NCBI GenBank assembly: GCA_012295275.1
Contig: CM022672.1
Span: 34,169,065-34,211,172 of the forward strand
DNA: 42,108 nucleotides
Direction of reading: 5' to 3'
DNA from: Chrysomallon squamiferum
Lineage: Eukaryota; Mollusca; Gastropoda; Neomphalida; Peltospiridae
In this document: in pieces, positions 1-9,496 of the stretch
Position numbering within the stretch: the first letter of the stretch is position 1
Layout: the number at the start of each line of letters is the position of its first letter
Program-made: the position numbers and the translations under genes
Notes under the pieces: model-generated
Database searches by the model: none
The model's input: the letters and a program-made list of their open reading frames with translations, nothing else
Told to the model about the DNA's origin: nothing

Positions 1-14
1 AGCTGTTTGGAAAG
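1..14 (+). CDS. SMYD3: SMYD3 exon, 3' end only
   Basis: The last 14 nt of an exon cut by the window edge, followed by a GTAAAC donor at 15. Read in the phase required by the next exon it encodes LFGK. Joined to MAINSFTIC, this aligns with the residues ending in K-V-I-C just before NSFTIC in SMYD3. The call depends on phase and alignment only because the piece is so short. Confidence 0.65.
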
Positions 15-790
15 GTAAACCTGCAGTTTAGATTTTTATTATTTCAAAACAAGGTGAAAATTAAAAATATATATAAATAAATAATGAACAATCAAAAGAG
101 AAGAAACATTTGCCTAACTACAATATTATTATTACCAGATAATAATTACACATAATCATTAAAAAAGAAGAAAAGAATCTGAGAAGAATAAAGCACCCAA
201 AAAGTTTAAGAAGAATGTAAAATAAAAGTTTAAGAAATATGTAAGGAATGTTAAACAAAAATTAATGGACTAAAACCACATTTAATTTATTCTTATGTTC
301 CAAAATTTAAAAATATTTAAAATGAAATAAAAGTTTAGGAAAAGAAAGTGCAATAATTTAATGCTTTCTTCCATTATTTTTTTCTTTTACATTTTTAATT
401 CACCTGTAAAGATTTTTGAAGATTTTATTTATAGATGGCCATAAACAGCTTCACAATCTGTGATGCAGAGATGCAAGCAATAGGAACAGGAATATATCTC
501 AGGTTTGTGGTGTGGAAAATAGTATTTTTGAAAGCAGTTTTCTATTGGTTACAAAACTTGATTTTTTCTTTGATCTTCTAATTTTTTTGAAAATCATATC
601 CCGACTATTTGTTTTAATTTGTAGCTGATACTTGTGATAAATATCTTGTGAAATTAAGTGATAAAAGAAATACAGACAAAAATTACAATATTTTTGTGTT
701 ATGATAATATTTAAAAAAAAAACACAAAGAAAATAGAAGAAAGAAAAAAACCCAGTATAAAAAAACAACCAAGGTGAATGTTTTGTTTTT

Positions 791-853
<63 letters not shown>

Positions 854-1769
854 ATAAGTTTAACTAATCAGAATACAGTTAATTTTAAAATTTCATTCTA
901 TTTAGGAAATTAACTTTTATTTTTCCCTGATATTTAATTTGAAAATACTTTTTTTCAGCCCTTCCCTTTTGGATCACAGCTGTCAACCGAATGCAGTAGC
1001 TACATTTACTGGTAAAACTGTGTGTATTCGAGCAGTGGAAAACATCGAACAACCAAAACCTTCCCAGGTTTGTTATTAAGCTTGTTTTATTCTTTACTTC
1101 TTTATTATTTAATTCATTGGCTACTAGTACACATTATGAAGAAGTATTAAAATTAATTAATATTAACATAAAAACAAATGTGTATATTTAAATACATCAA
1201 AACACTGAACAACCAAAATCATCCCAGATATATATATATTTTTTTTTCTTTATTCATCACATCTACCACATATTATAAAGAGTATTTTTAACTATTAACC
1301 TTTTCAAAAAAACCAACTGTTCACAGTTTTTAATAAGTTAAGGAAATAAAAGATGCTAAAAATACATTTTTTTTTTTTTTTTTTGACGGTGTATTCTCTA
1401 TACAGTCCTGTTTTTGTAGTAAAATATCCCTGATGCTAAAAATAAATAAACAATTAGTTAAACAATAAAACATTTGAGATAATCAAAGATTATAGAAATT
1501 AATCAGTGTTCTGGAGATGTCAAAATGAATATTATTTGCTGCTGTGAGAAAAGTAATAAGGATCCTCTAGTAAATAATAATAATATAATGATGATGATGA
1601 TGATAATAACAGTGGTAGTAGTAATAGTAGTAATAAATAATAATAATAATAATAGTAGAAGTAATAGCAATAACAACAATAACAGTAATAACAACAGTTG
1701 TAGTAAGTAATAATAATAATAATAAATAATAATAATAATAATAATATAATAATAATAATTATAATAACA

Positions 1770-1804
<35 letters not shown>

Positions 1805-4800
1805 GAATAATAACAACAGCAATAACAACAATAAAAACGATGGTAACAATAATAAAAACACTGATAATAGCAGAGTAATAATAATAATAATAATAGCAAA
1901 AAATAAGAAGAAAAACATGAGTAATACTTGTAACAATTATAAATGAAATTATTTTAAAATCCTTTCTGTCAGGTTTTCATCAGCTACATTGATCAGCTTG
2001 CAGAGAGTTCTGACAGGAGGAGACAACTGGAGGAGCAGTATTATTTCACCTGTCAGTGTTCTAGATGCATGGACACAAGTCTTGTAAGTGAACATTAAAA
2101 GATTTTCTCAACACACACATATTTGACCAATCAGATTTCATGTACTTGTCCTTAGGCAAATTTATGTTGGTTCTTACAACTATTTCTATTGGTTGAGTCT
2201 GCAAATATCATTTCTCATATTTAATATGAATAGTTGTAACACAGATTTCTATTGGTTAAACTGTTCTTATAGCTTTGTTTTTGCTGGTTGTTATGCAGAT
2301 CTGTATTTTCTTGATTGTTATAATATCTCTCATTGGCTGAATTTAATGAACATTTCTGTTGAATTATTGTAATATGGTTTTCTGTTGACTGAAATGTCGA
2401 ATTCCTGTTATCATTTTTGAATATAAATTTTCTGTTTTCATGCTAGTGGAAAAACTATCAATTATAATAGGTCATAAAATTTTTTTTTTTAAATTAAAGA
2501 ATTAATAGGTATTGCAGAAATTAACTTATTTTAAAAAGTGGAAAAAGATGGATCTTCATTATTTCAAATGCAAAACTCAACAAGATTACTTTAATCTGTT
2601 TATTTAGTTTAAGGAAATGAGCAAATTTACACTGCAAAATGACTACTGCTGAAAAAAAAAAAAAAAAAAAAGTAGAAGAAAATTACACACTCATGATTTC
2701 CATTGCAATGGGTTCTGTAAACGAATTTTAAACAGTCTGTAACTTTGTGTTAAAATTTCATGAGAGAGCATCTTTGAAACAGATATTTCACTTCTGCAGT
2801 TGATAAACTCTCATATAGCAAAAAAGTAGTACACTGTTAAAGAATGCATCCATGCAGAATCTTTGTTTAGGACTTGTAAAGAGGAACATAAACAGTAGAA
2901 GCAAGGAAATATTAATATCAGCCTTCCCATAAACAGTAAAAGTCAGTTAGAAGCAAGGAAATGTTAATATCAGCCTTCCCATAAACAGTAAAAGCTACTC
3001 AGTCTGTTAGAAGCAAGGAAATATTAATATCAGCCTTCCCATAAACAGTAAAAGCTACTCGACCTATTATAAGCAACAAAATGTTAATATCAGCCTTCCT
3101 ATAAACAGTAAAAGCTACTCAGTCAGTTAGAAGCAAGGAAATGTTAATATCAGCCTTCCCATAAACAGTGAAAGCTACTACGTCTATTAGCAGCAAGGAA
3201 ATGTTAATAACTGCCTTCCCATAAACAGTAAAAGCTACTCAGTCTGTTAGAAGCAAGGAATTTACTTTGTTTTTTCCATCCCATAGACAGAAAACAGTTA
3301 CCATGGTTACATGCACCAGTCATAGGTGACAAACACAGAATTAGGAAATGCCTGGCTAGATAATCATAGAGACCTGATCCTTGGTCCAGTCACTGAAGTC
3401 TTCTGCTTAACCAGTAAATTTCAGTTATTCCCAGTCTACGAGGCTGATAACAAAGACAGTGTTTCACAACACGTTTATTTTGTAAATTCGAACTTCGTTT
3501 AAATCGGGCATTGAAACAGCCAGAAGTTCGGATTTGAAACACGCGAGTCCTGTCGGTCTCTGAAGTCCATGAGAATGAGTGAGCAGCACCTGGAGGAACT
3601 GACCCTCGGAGGAAAACACAACCACTCTGTCGTTGCCAGAGTCGGCTACAAACACCCTGTCAGTATCGTCCACCACAACGGCTTTTGGATAACGCAGCTG
3701 CCCGTTCAGCGAGCCGTAGGAGCCAAACCTGTGCACAAAGACACCGCTGCTGTCGAACACTTTGATGCTGTGGTTGCTGGAGTCGGAGACATAGATGTTG
3801 TCGTGCAGGTCGCAGTCCACGTAGCCGGGGTTGTTGAAGGTGACGTCTGATGCGCCGTGACCTCCGAACTGCTGTTCCAGGCGACCGCACTGCGTCATGA
3901 CGGTGACGTTTTCAAAATCATGTCGGTGAAGACGAAGTTGCCGGTCAGAGAGGTCGCGAGGCCGTAGGGCAGTGTCGACGCTGACGGGAAGATTGTCTTG
4001 ACGAGATTCCCGTCCGAGCTGTAAACTTTGATTGATTTCGTCAGCTCGTCGGTCACGGCGATCTTCTCCTCTGTTACCATGGTAACGCACCTGGGAATGA
4101 TCTCGCCGCTGGCGATGGTGGCGACGCTGTCGCTGTCCTTGTCGAATATCTGTAGCCGCCGGTTGCCGTTCTCTGCGACAATGAGTTTGCCGTCTGTCAT
4201 GAAGCAGACGTTGTAGGGAAGACTGAGATCGCCAGCAGAACGACCGAAACCTCCGAAAATTCGAATCAGTTGAGTAGAAAGCAGCGAGAACAGTCTGCCG
4301 CGACTGTCAGCTGGAAGTGAACCAATCAGATGGCTCGTACTTCTGTCGTCAGATGAATTTCTACCATCTGTGTTATTGTGTTGTGCGTTTCCATTAGATA
4401 ATCTGTAACGTGCATTTCGATTGGCTGCGATTTTGTAAAGTGTGTTTCTATTGGCTGAACTGTCGTAATCTGGATTTGTGTTGGATGATGCTGGATGTTC
4501 CTGTTGAGTTAACTGATCAGAAATGTTGTGGTTGTTGTGCTTTGTCAGCAGATATCTAGACTCTTCTGAAGCATCTTCCTCGGTGATGCTGGGGGGTGTG
4601 TTCTGTGCGTCTGCCAGCTCTTCATCTCTTACTTCACATGTTGGCCTGGCACTAGCACACAGCGCGGGTTTCCTCTTCAGTTCCACGTTTTGAATTTTAC
4701 CAAATTTGAAACTGTGGCCGGGAACGAATCTGACAAACTTTTCAAACTCTTCAGTCTGCCATCTCTCTCCTTGACTGGTGCCCACAAGCTCCACTTCCTG

Positions 4801-6938
4801 TAAGAGCTGAGGGAACCGGTCTAGTACTTCCTGTGTGTCATTGTCATGTTGCAGAATGCAGGAAATGTGACTCTGGAAGCGTTTGGTATGAAACTAAATG
4901 ATCCTTGCAGTCTTCTTTCACTGCGAAAATGTCATCACACTTCTTGACATAAATCGAGTCCAGTTCTTGTTGTATCTTTTTCTCATCGTTTTTTATCCTG
5001 TTTACGAGCTTCCGCGACTGTTTCTGTATCAGAAGACAGGATTCCTCGTAAATCTCCTTCAGCTGACCTTCAAGACAGGTCAGATTGAAAACAATGCTTT
5101 GAGCCTTTCTGATCTCGATGTCAAGGTCACATTTCTTCTTTTGTAAATTTCTCCTCTGGGAAGAGATCATTTCTCTGCAGTTAGTGATCAGATGGTCTTT
5201 GTGGTCGTTCAAGGCGCATACTGTGCATATTTGAATATTACAAGTTTTGCAGAAGAATCTGCCTGCTTCTTCCGAGTGCTGAAGACATTTTTGATGATTC
5301 GGAGTATTTGTTCGTGTCAGGAAAATATGAAATGATTAGAAAACGTGAAGTTGTGTTTCCCCGTACACTCGTAACAGAAATACGTCTGGCACTCAGTGCA
5401 GTAGGACAGAGCAGGTTTCGTTTCACTTTCCTTCAGACAGATCCCACAAACCTCATCCTTCTTCTGGCTGATCACAGACTTCAGGACGTCCTTGAACTTC
5501 ACGAGTCTGAAGTCTTTCAGGAACCCATTTACCCCCTCTGGTGGAGCTAGGACACTCACTCGACAGGTTGGGCAGGGGAAGGTGGGCGTGTGATGGAATG
5601 TCAGGTGGTTGCTAAGCGACGTCTGGATGTGGGTGTTGAGACAGGAGTGACAGAAGGAATGACAACATGGCAGGATTCGTGCGTCTGCCAGCTGACCGAG
5701 GCAGACGGCACACTGCAGCAGTTCCTGTAGTAGAGTCTCACACGTCAGCACAGAAGAAGATGATGATGATGATGATGATGTCATTTTTCTTTGTTGTCAG
5801 TTAACCATAAAAATGTTACAGAAAAACAAAATTGTCTTTCAGAAATTCAGAATTTTGTTTACAATATTGAACTGCTGTTCTGTCAGGACACTCAGATTAA
5901 AATGTTCTTTAAGAATCCTGTTCTATGTAACAGATACACCAACATACAAATATTGAAATTTAAAATATCCACATAAAATCTTGTTTCACTAGTTAAGTTC
6001 CACATGACAACCAGACTGGTATAAAAGTCCCATTCCTTGTGACAGAAACACAAACACAAATATGTCAGAATTTAAAATATCAGTATAAAAACTTGAATCA
6101 GTACTTGTGAAGCTTGTGACAGTCAAAATGGATGGAAATCAAAGATCAAAATATCCACATAAAAATTATCTTGAGATTTTATGTTTACCTTATGTCACTC
6201 AAACAAACACAGAGATGTGGAAATAAGATTTTATCCGTATAAAAACTTGTGTCAGTACTTCTGTTACCTTGTGACAGTCACACAGATGGACGGACATCAA
6301 AGTTTAAAACATGGCTGTACTTTCATAACAGACAAACAAACATATACGTCAACATGCAAAATATCCATATAAGAAGAACTTCATTACGTCTGTAGTTTGA
6401 GACTTTCAGATAGTCAGACATCACAATTTAAAACATCCATGTAAAATGTGCCTGTATTGTTATGACAGACAAACTAACACACTCATACGGAAAAATTTGA
6501 CCAGTCAGACAGTGGGACCGATGTCAAGTTTAAAATTCCTGTATTAAAAACTTGTCTACACAGTTGAAGAGGGTTTTCAACTAACATGCTGATATACAAA
6601 GTTTGTGTAACAGGTGTGTAAATTGATCAGTAGACACAGCTGTTGTTTTTATTGATTTCTATACATGCTGCATAGAAATATTTTATTACCTGGTTTGTGT
6701 GGATCATTCTGTGACTGAATAGTTTAAAACTTGAGTAGGAAATATTACAGTATTTGAAGCTAATACTTTCATATCTATATATATAATCTATCTATCTATC
6801 TATCTGAACATATATTCACACACATGCAAACACACACACATTCATACATATATACATATACCTACTTACATACGCACATGCACACGTAACACATGTATGT
6901 GTGCATATAATGTGTTCATATACCTACTTAAAACACTT

Positions 6939-6969
<31 letters not shown>

Positions 6970-9465
6970 TGTTTCTATGTGTCTGTGTGTTAACTTTATT
7001 AAGACAATTTAAATAAGTACAAAATAAGTGAATAATCCTCAACATTCCAATATTTCCTTTCTATTCTAATCAGTCTGTATCAAAAATTTTAACCGACTAA
7101 AATTTAAAAATAAAATAAAATTCACTATAAATTAATAAAAACACTATAAACTACTGACCCCATGTGAAACAAACAAATAACCAAATAAATAAAGTTAAAA
7201 TTATTAATAATAATAATAATAATAAAAAAAAAAATAAAAATAAAAATCAATCGTTACTGCAGCAGCTGCATTCTTTTATTAGAAATGAAAGGGAAAAAGA
7301 AATACTAGTATCTTTACAACTACTACTCACATCTGTGCAGCCTCTGTTGATTTGTTCTGGGTCATATTGATATTCTCGCTTTTCTAAAAATATAAATAAT
7401 TTCACTGACTTGTACAAATGACCCCTTGGTTATGTATGTGTTATCAAGTAACTAGAAATTAAAATTGTTGTTAAATTAACTATTTCTTATTTCCTATGCT
7501 CTGAAAATATTTTCATTCAGTTATTTGTTTTTATAGATTTTCATTATATTTATTTATTTTTTTAGATTTTTATTCCATTTATTTATTTTTAAAGATTTTC
7601 ATTATTTTTTTTTTATAGATTTTTCAATTCATTTATTTAGTTTTATTTAAAATTATATTTAAAAGAAATATTTATGTAGTATGTGTATTAACTAATAAAG
7701 TATTATAATGACAAATTCCATTTTAAGTTTTGTTTCAGTTTATGAATTTTGGTAATTAGTAAATTAATAATTTTATATCGTAAGACAGGTTCAAACATCA
7801 GTCCTGATTTGTTGTGTGCTTTTGGATATTTCCTCACATTACTTCAATTCCAGTTTATTAAGTATTTATTTACTGAAGGGTTGATTTTTTTTTAGTATTT
7901 ATTTATATTTTAATTTAATTTAATTTTAATTTATTTTAATCTATTTTTTATTTTTTTTTTTGTTTTATTTTAAATTTCATTTTATTTTGTAACTGTTGAT
8001 TTGTCTTAGGATAAATATCATCATCATGTTGAAGAAAACATTAAATATGTCTCTGAAGTTTTTGTCTGTCATTTATTTTTTTTTAATATTGAAACTTTTT
8101 GAGCAATGGTTAGAATAGGAAATATGTGATAAAGACTGATTTTGTTACTGGCCATTTTAGGAAGAGCTAAAATGTGAAAATGATTATAACTGAATCTTCA
8201 ACTACAGCTGTTTTGCATAGTATCTGACAAACACTGTAATGTAAATAGTAACTAAATTTGTTAATATATATATATATATATATTTATTTATTTATTTATT
8301 TATTTATTTTTCAGGATGCTAAAATGCAGAGTGTTTTTTGTGATCAGTTGAACTGCAAAGGAATTCTGTGGAAACTATCAGGTATGTTTTGATAACAAAT
8401 TATTATTATTTTTTATTTTATTTACTTGTTTCCTTCTTTATTTGTTTAATTATTATTATTATTTTTTTATTTATTTATTTATATAATAATATTGTATAAT
8501 AATGTTGTTAACATAAGAAATAGTAATAATCATAAAGGCACTAATTATAATACTGTAGTATTACTGTTCTTTCTTTTTTCTTCTTCTTCTTTCTGACAAA
8601 GTGAGACCAGAAGCTGAAATTCCAGAATTTTCTTTCTTTGTCATCCTCAGTCATGATTTCTGTATGTCTCTTCAGATGCAGTCCATACATCTCTCTCTTA
8701 GTCTCCCTCTTTATCTGTTTCTTAGTCTTTTCTTTTTAGTTTTAGTAGTAGTAGACACAGCATTAGTATAGTAGTAGTACTAGTAGTAGTAAAACAGCAT
8801 CAGCTAGATTAATTAATTAATTAATTTATTTATTTTGTCTTGTAAAGAAATGTATGTGTGTCAGACATGTAAGGTGGAGGTAACTCTAGATGACAGGAAA
8901 GAAGATATTGAAAAGAGAACTCTTCAACTACAGGAGTTAGTTAAGGAGATTGACAAAATAAAGAAAACTGAAGGTTTGGTTTACTTTTGTAAATATCAGT
9001 TGATTATCATCCTCTTCTTAGAAAAAAGAAAACTGAAAAATTCTAATTAAAAATAAATACAACAAATAGCTGATTCATTCTTTTGTACATATTACTGTAT
9101 ATGATTATATATTTTTTAAACATTGAAATGTTTATTAATTATTTACACACATATGCACACACAAATACACCCACACATACATAGGCATCATACACACACA
9201 GACACACAGACATAATGCTTTTATTTAGTTATTTATTTATCTGCTAGACCCAGCCAGTGTTTTGTTGAAATGTGAAGAGATGTTTGAAAAACAGCAGACA
9301 CTGTTTCCTCCTGTGAACGTCCACATGTTACATCTACTGGAGAGACTGTTTGACTCTTGTGTTGAGACTGGACAGTGGGAGAAAGCTTGTCAGTGTGGTT
9401 CACTGATCTCTCAGCCATATTGGTAAATACTTCTATTTAGAATTATATGTGTGTGTTCAGTGGGT

Positions 9466-9496
<31 letters not shown>

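Larger units (their letters stand above)
3464..5784 (-). pseudogene. Intronless TRIM-NHL (TRIM2/3/71-like) gene with three single-base frameshifts
   Basis: Reading down from ATG at 5784, one intronless locus encodes poly-Ser, a C3HC4 RING, B-box1, B-box2, a coiled coil, a low-complexity linker and about six NHL blades, ending TGA at 3466-3464; about 770 codons in all. This is the TRIM-NHL architecture of E3 ubiquitin ligases and translational regulators. Three single-base shifts break it: near 5315-5330 (one base short, beside TTTT), near 4880-4890 (one base extra, beside AAA) and near 3910-3915 (one base short, beside TTTT). All zinc ligands are preserved and no other stop is seen, so this is either a very recent pseudogene or a functional gene with homopolymer errors in the assembly. 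It lies antisense inside a SMYD3 intron and is CpG-richer than its surroundings, consistent with an old retrogene. Its four readable segments are listed separately. Confidence 0.85.

Noticed and set aside
1503-1936. Leu/Ile/Tyr-rich frames on the minus strand
   Set aside because: They are translations of a trinucleotide microsatellite, with no domain and no splice context.
2888-3260. CRISPR-like array (regular 60-bp repeats)
   Set aside because: The units are contiguous with no unique spacers, and the genome is clearly eukaryotic.
3569-3850. 93-codon plus-strand frame
   Set aside because: Antisense shadow of the TRIM NHL coding sequence.
5308-5550. 80-codon plus-strand frame and a 62-codon minus-strand frame at 5238-5426
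   Set aside because: Shadows of the RING/B-box coding region; neither carries the Cys/His pattern.
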